A stretch of DNA of 64,000 bases from Chryseolinea serpens (GTDB taxonomy: Bacteria; Bacteroidota; Bacteroidia; Cytophagales; Cyclobacteriaceae): NCBI RefSeq assembly GCF_900129725.1, contig NZ_FQWQ01000004.1, forward strand, positions 434,001 to 498,000. The letters are read 5' to 3'. Below are positions 24,447 to 32,576 of this stretch, one piece after another (within the stretch, counting starts at the first letter, position 1; the number at the start of each line of letters is the position of its first letter). Position numbers and translations under genes: made by a program. A model generated the notes under the pieces. The model was given only the letters and a program-made list of their open reading frames with translations, ran no database searches and was not told the DNA's origin.

Positions 24447-25256
24447 CTACCGATCGAGCAACGTGTTGGGCGGATACCCAAAGTGATTTTTGAAGGCATG
24501 CGAAAAATGAGAGAGGTTCTCAAAGCCCACTTCGAAATAGACGTCGATGGGTTTTCGCTTTTGCTGCGCGATCTGGTAATGCGCCAGTTGCAGCCGTTTT
24601 TCGGTCAGCCATTTTTGGGGCGTGGTGTGGTAGGTCTTTTTAAAGTCCCTCCGGAAGGTGGCCAGGCTGCGGCCCGTGAGATAGCCAAACTTGTCCATGG
24701 TCATGTTGAACATAAAATGGCGCTCCATAAAGTCGGCGAGATTTATTTTGCCCGGCTCTTCAAAGTCGGCCAGCAGGCCGTCCACGCTTTTGTCGATGGA
24801 CCTTAATATGCTGATGGCTTCTTCAATTTTGATGGCCGCGATGTCCGTGGGCAGGTCGGCACCGAGATCAAAATAGGGGATGAGCGAGGCGAGACAGCTT
24901 TCGAGCAAAGGGTGTTTGATGAAGCGATATACTTTTGAATGGGATACCTTTTTGCCAACGGCTTTGTGCCGGGCATAAAAGTCCTTCAATCGTTCGGTAG
25001 TCAAATGCATGGCCACGGTTTTGTGAGGCAGTCCGTCTTTCGGGTAGTTCATCACCGTGGCCAATTGATGACGGGGTATCAGAAACGTATCGTGTGCATT
25101 GAACGTGTACGTTGCATCGGCCAGTATGATTTTTGTCTCCCCCGAGATAAACCAAACCAGCATATGGTGCTCGAACATCACTTCTGTTTTGAAGGTCTTG
25201 CCGGTGTATTCCGACAGCTTTATATCCGGCGTAATGTATTTTGTTTCAAAGTCCAT
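24447..25256 (-). CDS. AraC-family transcriptional regulator (ExsA-like)
   Basis: The 269-residue protein has an N-terminal cupin-like sensing domain (HHMLVWFISGETKIILADAT, DTFLIPRHQLA) and a C-terminal AraC domain with two helix-turn-helix motifs: GRSLATFRRDFKKTYHTTP, then VYFEVGFENLSHFSHAFKNH. It is 82 bp downstream of an SDR gene on the same strand. The direct repeats at 26403-26440 upstream of that SDR have the spacing AraC proteins use, so the SDR is its likely target. Confidence 0.9.
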   Translation of the reverse strand: MDFETKYITPDIKLSEYTGKTFKTEVMFEHHMLVWFISGETKIILADATYTFNAHDTFLIPRHQLATVMNYPKDGLPHKTVAMHLTTERLKDFYARHKAVGKKVSHSKVYRFIKHPLLESCLASLIPYFDLGADLPTDIAAIKIEEAISILRSIDKSVDGLLADFEEPGKINLADFMERHFMFNMTMDKFGYLTGRSLATFRRDFKKTYHTTPQKWLTEKRLQLAHYQIAQQKRKPIDVYFEVGFENLSHFSHAFKNHFGYPPNTLLDR

Positions 25257-25338
25257 GTCTTCGGCAATCGGTCTACAAAATAAAATAAGCCGAATATAAG
25301 CATTCGGCTTTTGATAACGATTTTGAATGGTGTAGCGC

Positions 25339-26355
25339 TCAATCCACCGCGAACGAAACGCCTGTTAATTCCTCGGTCAACGCCCATAATTTTTCGGCGT
25401 TGCCCGCATCCACCGAATAGGGTTGCACACCGCGCAACGACATGGGGTCATCATAGTGGTGTTCGATATTTCCAAGGTCGAGCTCGGCAACGTCTGTATT
25501 TTCGCAATAAACACCACCTATGTCGTTTAGTTGCGGACTGGTCGCGCACCACACCGACGTGGCAGCTCCCTGCTCGACGGTTTTGAGTTTGGCGGCCACT
25601 TCCGGTTTCAAATTTCCATTCTCATCGTGCGTGCCCATTTGCTGAAACAGCGCCATGGGAGCAACCCGTCCGAGGTCGGTGCCATAGACGGAGCCGGGGT
25701 GTATCGAAAAAGCCCTTACGCCAAACGCCTTCGCGCGACGATCCAACGCTACGCTAAAAAGATTATTGGCGGTCTTGGATTGCCCATAGCCTTGCAGGGT
25801 TTCATATTCCCGGGTTAGAAAATTGGGATCATCAAAGTTAAAGGGCGCCATCTGGTGGCCATAGGAAGACACCGTAATGACCCGCGCACCCTTGGCTTTT
25901 TTTAATGCAGGCCAAAGCCGTGCCGTCAGTTGAAAATGGCCCAGGTGATTTGTGGCAAGCTGAGATTCGTAGCCTCGTTTGTCACGCTGCAGAGGCACCC
26001 ACATGATGCCGGCATTGTTGACCAGAATGTCAAGTGCCCTACCCAATGCAAGAAATTTCTTCGCAAAAGCATCGATCGAAGCGGGCGTCATCAAATCTAT
26101 TGCCTCGACGGTGACATTTTTGATGCCTTTCAGATTGTTCTCGGCCTTTTGGATGTCGCGGGCGGGTACGATGATCGTTGCGCCTGCCCGGGCAAAAGTT
26201 TTTACGGTCTCCAGGCCTATGCCGGCATATCCTCCTGTAACGATCGCGGTCTTGCCGCTGAGGTCGATCCCCTGGATGACATCGTGAACTGTTGATTTTG
26301 CATCGAACCCTGAATGAATCGGTTTCTGAAGCGTTCCGTTAGTGTGGTCTTTCAT
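25339..26355 (-). CDS. SDR oxidoreductase (retinol-dehydrogenase/WWOX-like)
   Basis: The 338-residue SDR has TGGYAGIGLETV, NNAGIMWVPLQRDKRGYESQ, the catalytic Ser in ITVSSYGHQ and YGQSK. It is longer than classical SDRs, with a C-terminal region (VEQGAATSVWCATSPQLNDI) typical of light-dependent protochlorophyllide reductase- or retinol dehydrogenase-like SDRs, which reduce diverse carbonyls. The ATG at 26355 is preferred to 26376. It is probably regulated by the downstream AraC gene. Confidence 0.9.
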   Translation of the reverse strand: MKDHTNGTLQKPIHSGFDAKSTVHDVIQGIDLSGKTAIVTGGYAGIGLETVKTFARAGATIIVPARDIQKAENNLKGIKNVTVEAIDLMTPASIDAFAKKFLALGRALDILVNNAGIMWVPLQRDKRGYESQLATNHLGHFQLTARLWPALKKAKGARVITVSSYGHQMAPFNFDDPNFLTREYETLQGYGQSKTANNLFSVALDRRAKAFGVRAFSIHPGSVYGTDLGRVAPMALFQQMGTHDENGNLKPEVAAKLKTVEQGAATSVWCATSPQLNDIGGVYCENTDVAELDLGNIEHHYDDPMSLRGVQPYSVDAGNAEKLWALTEELTGVSFAVD

Positions 26356-26402
26356 ATTGTTATTAATTTTAAACAAAAGTAGAGGCCATATAACGGAGGC
26401 AT

Positions 26403-26440
26403 TTTGTTTAGAACGTCATGTTGCTTTGTTTAAAACGTCA
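26403..26440. promoter_or_regulatory. 22-bp-spaced direct repeats, probable AraC operator
   Basis: TTTGTTTAGAACGTCA (26403-26418) and TTTGTTTAAAACGTCA (26425-26440) match at 15 of 16 bases with a 22-bp period, about two helical turns. They lie 48-85 bp upstream of the SDR start codon. AraC proteins bind such direct repeats with their two helix-turn-helix motifs. Confidence 0.7.
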
Positions 26441-26495
26441 ATTTGGATATCAGGACCTAGGGAGGTTTAATGGTGAGCGGATGACCAGGGTTGTT

Positions 26496-26903
26496 TTATT
26501 TTGACGCTATCGGCACCCTCCTAAACCTGCCCCATGCTACGAAAGCGGCCATTCCCGCAAAGACAATATTTACCCCGATCACAGAGGCTTCTCCTCTCAC
26601 AATATGAAAAACGCTTGCGCACACCATCAGGGCAATAAGCCCAAGGGCAGCCAGAGGTGTGAGTTTAGGTTGCACGCGAAGCGCGGACGGCAGGGTCAAC
26701 CCTGCGGCACCCAGCACATCCACCACGCCGGTTAGTTTTACGAATGCCAAAGGGATCTCACCCGTCCACGGCCACATCGCAGACAGTTGTTTTATAGGCT
26801 GAAACAATTTTAGGGCACCGGCCCACACCAGGGTGGCCGCCAGAAGAAGTTGGACTGCCCAAAGGGCAAGGTGAAGGGCTTTTGAGTTTTTTGTTGTTGT
26901 CAT
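26496..26903 (-). CDS. DoxX-like integral membrane protein
   Basis: The 135-residue protein has four hydrophobic segments: ALWAVQLLLAATLVWAGALK with the DoxX GxxKL feature, AFVKLTGVVDVLGAAGLTLP, LAALGLIALMVCASVFHIV and GVNIVFAGMAAFVAWG. It resembles the DoxX-like group often paired with HxlR or TetR regulators. The ATG at 26903 is chosen; the longer frame crosses the operators. It is divergent from an HxlR gene. Confidence 0.82.
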   Translation of the reverse strand: MTTTKNSKALHLALWAVQLLLAATLVWAGALKLFQPIKQLSAMWPWTGEIPLAFVKLTGVVDVLGAAGLTLPSALRVQPKLTPLAALGLIALMVCASVFHIVRGEASVIGVNIVFAGMAAFVAWGRFRRVPIASK

Positions 26904-26943
26904 ACTGTGGTCCGTTTTAGGATGGGCCAAAGTAGGTACATTT

Positions 26944-26996
26944 GCTTTCCGTTGGAAAGCGCTATCCCGTTGGATAGTATCTTGCCAATGGGATAG
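26944..26996. promoter_or_regulatory. Cluster of palindromes, probable HxlR operators
   Basis: GCTTTCCGTTGGAAAGC (26944-26960) and CTATCCCGTTGGATAG (26962-26977) are palindromes. CCAATGGGATAG (26985-26996) repeats the second site's half in reverse orientation. They are spaced about 18 bp and fill the gap between the DoxX and HxlR start codons. Confidence 0.65.
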
Positions 26997-27023
26997 TGAA
27001 GCACACAAAACGAAAAACAAGCC

Positions 27024-27362
27024 ATGCTGACCAAAGGTGGATGTCCGAAGAATATGCTCTCCATCCGGGATGCCTTAGAAGCCCTGGAAGGAAGATGGAA
27101 GTTACTGATCCTGTTTTCACTACAGCCGGGCGCCAAGCGATTTAAAGAAATATCCAAAGAAGTGACCGGCATCACCGACAAGACGCTGTCCAAAGAGTTG
27201 AAAATTTTAGAGATGAACCAACTGGTGAAAAGGGAGGTCTATGACACGTTCCCTCCAACAGTGGAATACACCATCACGGCGCACGGAAAATCGCTCGAAA
27301 AGGTAATGGAAGAATTACATTATTGGGGCCTGGCACATCGCAGGGAGATCATGGGAAAATGA
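27024..27362 (+). CDS. HxlR-family transcriptional regulator
   Basis: The 112-residue winged-helix protein has CPKNMLSIRDALEALEGRWK, LLILFSLQPGAKRFKEIS, ITDKTLSKELKILEMNQLV and VEYTITAHGKSLEKVM. Cys7 takes the place of the redox-sensing N-terminal Cys in QorR/YodB-type regulators. It is divergent from the DoxX-like gene with the palindrome cluster between them, and its sequence is distinct from the HxlR protein at 10434. Confidence 0.92.
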   Translation: MLTKGGCPKNMLSIRDALEALEGRWKLLILFSLQPGAKRFKEISKEVTGITDKTLSKELKILEMNQLVKREVYDTFPPTVEYTITAHGKSLEKVMEELHYWGLAHRREIMGK

Positions 27363-27401
27363 GCTGTCGAAGTGGCGATCACACCTTTGGAAACCGTTCT
27401 C

Positions 27402-29912
27402 TCATTTAAGACCATACGTCAGGCTGACATAATACATCCCTCCGATAGAAGGCCCTCCTAAGTAGGAATAGTAATGCGTATTGGTGAGGTTGGTTGCACC
27501 ACATTTCCAGGTCACGCCCACCATCTTCCAGTTCACTTGGGCGTTGAGGGTTCCAAAAGAAGGCACGGTTCCGTTCACCAGGAAGGATTGCCAGTAATAG
27601 GCGGTTTGCCAGCGGTAGTTGAGCATCACACCCACGCGATTGAACAATTGGCTGTTGCCGATCGATACATTGTACATCCATTTTGGTGTATTGAATCCAT
27701 CTTCCAATCCATCGCCGCTGGTTCGGTGTTGCAATACGGCATAGGTCGCGTTTCCGCTGGCCACAAAGTCTTTGTAAAATTTATACGACAATCCAACGCT
27801 TGATCCATAGTTGTAGGCCACGGTCATCGAGTTGGTCCACATGCGGTATTTGTCCTGGCCCGTTTTTTTGTTCATGTAGTAGGGGATGGAGTCGGCTATC
27901 GTGGTTTTGGGAACATTCACTTCCACCTGCGCGATAAAGTCATTGTATTGATTGAAATACACATCGATATCCACTTTCAGATTTTTGAATAAGACTCCCC
28001 GGTAGCCCGCTTCGAACGATTGAATGTGTTCCGGTTGAAGGTAGGTATAACCATTCTTTTTCAGCAGCCCCTGGTTGTTAACGATGGCCTGGTTCACAGA
28101 AATGCCATTGGTGTTCACATCCTTGGTAACGGCCGCCTGAAAGGCATCGACCGACGCCCGCAGATAGGAGTTCTCGAAAATGCCGTGCGACATCACCGGC
28201 AGGCCACCCACTCTTTTCACACCACCGCTGTTGATGTTGGAAAAAGCTTCAAACACACTCGGAAAGCGAAACCCGCTCTGAAAAGAAAACCGGAAACTTT
28301 GATTGGGCCCGGGCGAATACACGACCGTAAAGCGCGGATTCCATTTCACGTCATAGTATTGATTTTTATCTGCACGCAGGGTCGCGCCTATTTTTAGTTT
28401 GTCGTTCCATATCGTTTTCGTGGCTTCCACAAACGCACCATATTTATAATACACCAGGTTCTTGCCCGGCTCTTCCGGGTTAATAAAATAATTGCCGTCG
28501 GGCACGATCACGTATGAACGATAGTCGCCACCCGTCAACAAATGAATATAATTCCTGACCACACCCGATAGATCATACTGGATGTCGCCATGATACATTT
28601 GTGATTTTACGCGGAGTGCCGCACCATAGTCCCAGTTGTTGATGTTGCGGAGCTGGCTGATCATATTGGAAAACTCTTCCGTTCCGGGCACCGGCCTGCC
28701 CTGATCGGCCGTGGCACGGGCGAGGTGATGGGCTTCGGCTACGGTGGAGCCTGCATTGACGGCCGACGTGAAACGGTTGGAATAGTCGGTGTACCATTGA
28801 TTGTCGGGCTTGAATGTGCGATCGATATTTTCCGCCATCGACCGGGCGTTGTAAGACTTCCCGGTGTTCTCGATGTTCACATAGGCATGGGCCAGGAGGT
28901 TGGCGTCCTGGTAGGTAAGCGCATGTTGCTGGAGAATGTAATCTTCGAGCCGGAAGCGATTCGCCCGCTGGTACACGTTGTTGATGTCTGCAAAGCGGTA
29001 CGTATACGACAGTCTTGACTGGGGACGGATCTTATAAACCAATGTGGCATCCGCCTTTATGTTTTTCAAGGTGTAGTCCACGACCTCTTTTTCAAGATAA
29101 CCCGTTCGCGCCACAACATAATTTTTCCCATTGAGGTTGATGGTCCGCCTGTCGGACGATTCGTTGCCATAGGAATTGACAGGGTCGAGGGCCGGGTTGT
29201 CGGCACCCAACAGTCCTGTGGTGGCATTTGCGTTGGGGTTGATGTCGGTGAGATTGTTAGCGACAAAATCATAGCCCCGCATATAGGTTCCATTGATTTT
29301 GTAAGCAAAGCGATCCGATGCCTTTTGTGCCCAGCGAAGCGCGATTTCGGAGAAAAGTTTATTTCCATCGGACGGCGATGCGTTGTTGACGCCCATCTTT
29401 TGCTGAATGCTCAGTCCCGTGTTTTGAAAAGGATCGAGCGATGTGAAGTTGGCCAGGCCGTTGATGGCGTTCATTCCGTAAAGCGCCGAGGCCACCCCGG
29501 GAACAATTTCGGTGCTCTCGAGATCCAGATCGCTTGGCCCCATCATGTTGGCGATAGGCGCCCCGATGTGCGGGGCCTGGACATCGGTCCCATCCACCAA
29601 CTGAACGAAGCGCACGTTGGTCGTATTGGCAAAACCCCGCGTGTTGATCACCTTGAACCCCAGGCTTGGCGTGATCAGTTGGACCCCCTTGATGAAATCC
29701 AGCCCATCAAAAAAAGAAGGGGCCGGAGACTGCTGAAAGGCCTTGCGCGTGGTCTTTTCGACCGTCACCGGCGACTTGTAGATATCCTCGAGCGACCGGG
29801 AGCCGGTAACCACCACTTCATCCAATTGACGTGTGGTTAAAGAGTCTTTCTGTTCTTGCGAAAAGGCTTGAACGGACAAAAGTGCAAGCGCTGCCGTGAT
29901 AACTAGCTTCAC
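27402..29912 (-). CDS. TonB-dependent outer membrane receptor
   Basis: The 836-residue protein has a signal peptide (about 1-19). A TonB box-like/plug region starts at QLDEVVVTGSRSLEDIYKSP, and the plug contains INTRGFANTTNVRFVQLVDG and VPGVASALYGMNAINGLANF. A long beta barrel ends in YYVSLTYGLK with the terminal aromatic-alternating strand. It lacks the N-terminal CarboxypepD-like domain of SusC proteins, and no SusD gene is adjacent, so it looks like a siderophore/cofactor-type transporter. The substrate is unknown. A 28-bp palindrome 44 bp upstream suggests specific control. Confidence 0.92.
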   Translation of the reverse strand: MKLVITAALALLSVQAFSQEQKDSLTTRQLDEVVVTGSRSLEDIYKSPVTVEKTTRKAFQQSPAPSFFDGLDFIKGVQLITPSLGFKVINTRGFANTTNVRFVQLVDGTDVQAPHIGAPIANMMGPSDLDLESTEIVPGVASALYGMNAINGLANFTSLDPFQNTGLSIQQKMGVNNASPSDGNKLFSEIALRWAQKASDRFAYKINGTYMRGYDFVANNLTDINPNANATTGLLGADNPALDPVNSYGNESSDRRTINLNGKNYVVARTGYLEKEVVDYTLKNIKADATLVYKIRPQSRLSYTYRFADINNVYQRANRFRLEDYILQQHALTYQDANLLAHAYVNIENTGKSYNARSMAENIDRTFKPDNQWYTDYSNRFTSAVNAGSTVAEAHHLARATADQGRPVPGTEEFSNMISQLRNINNWDYGAALRVKSQMYHGDIQYDLSGVVRNYIHLLTGGDYRSYVIVPDGNYFINPEEPGKNLVYYKYGAFVEATKTIWNDKLKIGATLRADKNQYYDVKWNPRFTVVYSPGPNQSFRFSFQSGFRFPSVFEAFSNINSGGVKRVGGLPVMSHGIFENSYLRASVDAFQAAVTKDVNTNGISVNQAIVNNQGLLKKNGYTYLQPEHIQSFEAGYRGVLFKNLKVDIDVYFNQYNDFIAQVEVNVPKTTIADSIPYYMNKKTGQDKYRMWTNSMTVAYNYGSSVGLSYKFYKDFVASGNATYAVLQHRTSGDGLEDGFNTPKWMYNVSIGNSQLFNRVGVMLNYRWQTAYYWQSFLVNGTVPSFGTLNAQVNWKMVGVTWKCGATNLTNTHYYSYLGGPSIGGMYYVSLTYGLK

Positions 29913-29955
29913 AGGGTTTTAAGGATTAGGTTGCTCAAATGTAAATATTTTTTCA

Positions 29956-29983
29956 ATCGGTATGTATAAGTATACATATCGAT
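29956..29983. promoter_or_regulatory. 28-bp palindrome upstream of the TonB receptor gene
   Basis: Arms ATCGGTATGTATA (29956-29968) and TATACATATCGAT (29971-29983) pair at 12 of 13 positions around a 2-bp centre, 43 bp from the receptor start. The size and symmetry suit a dimeric repressor such as a TetR- or Fur-type protein; which one is unknown. Confidence 0.65.
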
Positions 29984-30283
29984 GGCCAACGAAGTTAAGA
30001 AAATGCAGTAATCATTTGTACGGGGCTCTCGGGCGGAGGAGCAGGGTTCACCCGTTTTCTGCTAATGACCGGTTGTTCCTGCCCAACGGAACGGCGTCAC
30101 AGCTATACGCCAATCCATTGACGCTGGATGGGCCGATGACTCGGGCTTCGATCGTCCCGCCAACGGCTAGGGTGACTCAACCCCCGGCAGAACGACAGAC
30201 CCCTTTCGTAGCGGGCGATGTGAAATGAATCGGAAAGAATCCGATTTGTTGATTGCGGATGCAGCAAAAAATAGGATGGCCAT

Positions 30284-30323
30284 AAATGAAAACGGGGTGA
30301 AGGCCCGTCTGACCTTTACCCCG
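30284..30323 (-). terminator. Terminator-like hairpin
   Basis: CGGGGTGAAGG (30293-30303) pairs with CCTTTACCCCG (30313-30323) with one G-U. On the minus strand it is followed by TTTTCATTT. No convincing minus-strand gene ends here, so it may close a small RNA or insulate the receptor promoter. Confidence 0.5.
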
Positions 30324-30627
30324 CTAAACCTAATTTGTTTTTAAAGTATAGAAAGAAAATTAGCAAAAAATCATTTAACAAATCCCTGAGTCGGATGAAT
30401 GGAGCGTCCTAAAAACAATTCCCAAGTAAAAACCCCAACAGCAGGGGTTAAACATTTTACCTTTTAAGATAATCGACCTGGAAATAGGCGGGTATGTGAA
30501 CAAAAGTCCTCGGTGCGTAGAAAAAATACGCATTAAAAGTGCATCCCATGGGCAATTCGGGTTGGCAGGATGTGCCAAAGGGAACGGGCATGCAATTTGA
30601 TTTTTATCTGGTGATTAATTTTTCACC

Positions 30628-30888
30628 ATGAGAAAGACAACAAAACAATTTAGAGATTTCTTGATCCACATTGGTGCGAACCTGTCGGGTCTGCGCCAAA
30701 TGAAAGGCTATACAACCGTGAAGCAATTTGCCAACCGGTATAAATTGCCGGCGATCCAATACTGGAGAATTGAACGCGGAAAGGCAAACCTTACCTTAAA
30801 GTCATTGGCAAGGATATTGGACATTCATAAAATCTCGGTCCAGGATTTCTTTTGTATAATGGCCAGTCAGAATTTCGCACTAACGTGA
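30628..30888 (+). CDS. XRE-family helix-turn-helix protein
   Basis: The 86-residue protein is one Cro/C1-type helix-turn-helix domain: GANLSGLRQMKGYTTVKQFA, LPAIQYWRIERGKANLTLKS and LARILDIHKISVQDFF. There is no effector domain, so it is a minimal DNA-binding protein, possibly an antitoxin-like or housekeeping repressor. It stands alone with a terminator 83 bp downstream. Confidence 0.85.
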   Translation: MRKTTKQFRDFLIHIGANLSGLRQMKGYTTVKQFANRYKLPAIQYWRIERGKANLTLKSLARILDIHKISVQDFFCIMASQNFALT

Positions 30889-30970
30889 CGCCTGAAAAGA
30901 GACTGTGTAGGTCTGGCGTTTTGTTAAATTGAAATAATCCATGTGCTTTAATCTGTTTTAACCTGTGAAA

Positions 30971-30999
30971 CCTTGGAAGCCTATCTCCAAGGTTTTTTT
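30971..30999 (+). terminator. Rho-independent terminator
   Basis: CCTTGGA and TCCAAGG pair around AGCCTATC and are followed by seven T. It ends the XRE transcript. Confidence 0.88.
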
Positions 31000-31003
31000 A
31001 TTA

Positions 31004-31028
31004 TAAAAGAAAAGCCCCGCCGGGCTTT
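31004..31028 (-). terminator. Rho-independent terminator of the DUF4136 gene
   Basis: AAAGCCC and GGGCTTT pair around CGCC. On the minus strand TCTTTTAT follows. It lies 29 bp past the DUF4136 stop and may also work on the plus strand. Confidence 0.75.
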
Positions 31029-31056
31029 CTTCTTTTGATAAGGTGTGCTTTTTCGG

Positions 31057-31677
31057 TTAGCTGATCGTGTGCTTCGATCCTGGTGTCAGCATCTCGCCCG
31101 GGTGAACGGGATATTTTTTCAGGATGGCTTTGATGCCTTTATGGATCTGCTTCGACAGACTGCTGGTGTACTCCACATTTCCTTTCACCGTTCCACGCCA
31201 GATCAAATCGTTCGACGCCTTGTCAGTGATGTCGATGATCAGGGTTCCCCGTGTGTAGTCATAGCTTCGTCCTCCGTAATAACCGTAAGGCATCATGCCA
31301 TAGCCGTAGGGCATGTACATGTAACCGAATCGATAGGGCATGATGTAGGGTCCATACATAAATGGACCGTAGGGCGCGGTGGAATAGGAATCCCTCCGTT
31401 TTTCCGTATAAGTTTTGTAGCTCACGAGAAAGTCGGGATGTTTGGCGTCGAAATAGATCCCACGCTTGGCGAATTCTTCCTTCACGGTGGTTTTGATGCG
31501 CTTGTCGATCAGGCCGCCCCGGTATTCGGGATTGTCTACCTTTATTTCGGAAGGCCCCCAGGCAAAAGTGCGATAATGGCCGAAGTCGATGTCGCGATCA
31601 AAATCCGTCACCGCGCACGCCGCAAGTCCGAAGACCAGTGCGGTTGCCAGTATGAACTTATTTGATAGCTGTTTCAT
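31057..31677 (-). CDS. DUF4136 lipoprotein
   Basis: The 206-residue protein has a lipobox (FGLAAC, Cys21). The DUF4136 pattern is visible: DIDFGHYRTFAWGP, GGLIDKRIKTTVKEEFAKRG and HPDFLVSYKTYTEKR. A Tyr/Gly/Pro/Met-rich stretch (about 103-142) precedes RGTLIIDITDKASNDLIWRG. Family members are outer membrane or periplasmic lipoproteins of unknown function, common in Bacteroidota. The gene is monocistronic. Confidence 0.88.
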   Translation of the reverse strand: MKQLSNKFILATALVFGLAACAVTDFDRDIDFGHYRTFAWGPSEIKVDNPEYRGGLIDKRIKTTVKEEFAKRGIYFDAKHPDFLVSYKTYTEKRRDSYSTAPYGPFMYGPYIMPYRFGYMYMPYGYGMMPYGYYGGRSYDYTRGTLIIDITDKASNDLIWRGTVKGNVEYTSSLSKQIHKGIKAILKKYPVHPGEMLTPGSKHTIS

Positions 31678-32069
31678 TTTCTTATTTGATTTTTATCTTA
31701 CTACATAACACATAGTCGCTGTCAATTTGTTCCGTTTTTTTGATGATCACGCTCAACGTAACATCCCTTCTAATATTGTCTGAAGCGTCGACGGGCGTGT
31801 CACGCTCCGACAGGATGGTAATCCCGGCTCTTCTGATTGGGATCTAAACATAAGGCACTGCCGGCTGTTCAGCCTGTTATCCTTAAGGGCAGATCATGGT
31901 GGCAATCTGTTAAAAATGCAACTTTTATCGATTCTTATATAATGCGAATGGCCCCCGATTCCTTGAAATTGCGGTAGCTGTGGGGCGACAAATAGGTGTA
32001 GCATATTCATCTCCAGCTTGGACCATCTTAAAGGTCGTTGCACGGTACGATTGATAGCCATTGAGTTGT
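31678..32069. other. Intergenic stretch between divergent DUF4136 and Kai genes
   Basis: It holds the promoters of both sides. No gene, repeat or hairpin that I can support is present. The TTG at 32061 extends the response-regulator frame by three codons but is unlikely to be the start. Confidence 0.4.
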
Positions 32070-32543
32070 ATGACAAATAAAGACAAAATAACCCCGTCGC
32101 CGGATTCACTGCATGTTTTGCTCGCGGACGATGATAGCGATGATCGCTACTTTTTTAAAAAAGTTATAGACGAAATGTCTATCGCTGTGAAACTCGCAAC
32201 CGTTGCAAACGGCGAAGAATTGCTTCTCTACCTGAAAGCGAAGCCGAAAAATCCGACGGATATCCTTTTTCTGGATCTCAATATGCCCAAGAAAAATGGC
32301 TCCGAATGCCTGGTGGAGATCAAGAATGACCCCAAGTTCAAGCGTTTGCCAATTGTGATCTATTCCACTTCCCTGAGCAAGAGTGTAGCTGACTTTCTCT
32401 ACGACCATGGCGCCTATTTTTACATTCATAAAACGGACACGGCCGAACTCAGAAAGGTATTGCATCATCTTCTTTTAAGTTTATCGGAGCATAAACTCGA
32501 TCGCCCAAAACGAGAGGAGTTTGTTATTCAAAAGTTTGTATAA
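32070..32543 (+). CDS. Response regulator, receiver domain only
   Basis: The 157-residue protein is a single CheY-like receiver: acidic cluster LLADDDSDD (17-25), phosphoacceptor Asp69 in LFLDLNMP, VIYSTS with the conserved Ser/Thr, and IHKTD with the conserved Lys. It has no output domain, so it works through protein contacts. It is 33 bp upstream of kaiC and in the same orientation as kaiC, kaiB and a histidine kinase, which may be its phosphodonor. Confidence 0.93.
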   Translation: MTNKDKITPSPDSLHVLLADDDSDDRYFFKKVIDEMSIAVKLATVANGEELLLYLKAKPKNPTDILFLDLNMPKKNGSECLVEIKNDPKFKRLPIVIYSTSLSKSVADFLYDHGAYFYIHKTDTAELRKVLHHLLLSLSEHKLDRPKREEFVIQKFV

Positions 32544-32576
32544 GCTGTCACCCTCTATCCACGACAATATGACCCT

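Larger units (their letters stand above)
29913..30627. other. Intergenic stretch upstream of the TonB receptor
   Basis: The 715 bp contain the palindrome at 29956-29983 and a minus-strand terminator-like hairpin at 30284-30323. I looked for cobalamin, TPP and similar riboswitch motifs ahead of the receptor and saw none. The GC-rich part (30020-30230) is open in one plus frame, but its translation looks unlike a protein and may be decayed sequence. Confidence 0.45.

Noticed and set aside
29962-30228. Plus-strand frame of 88 codons
   Set aside because: The translation has no domain or hydrophobic pattern and starts inside the palindrome upstream of the receptor.
29913-30300. Riboswitch ahead of the TonB receptor
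   Set aside because: No cobalamin box, TPP or other conserved riboswitch core could be found on the minus strand.
30375-30578. Minus-strand frame of 67 codons
   Set aside because: No recognisable protein features; it lies near a terminator-like hairpin but no start context or family supports it.
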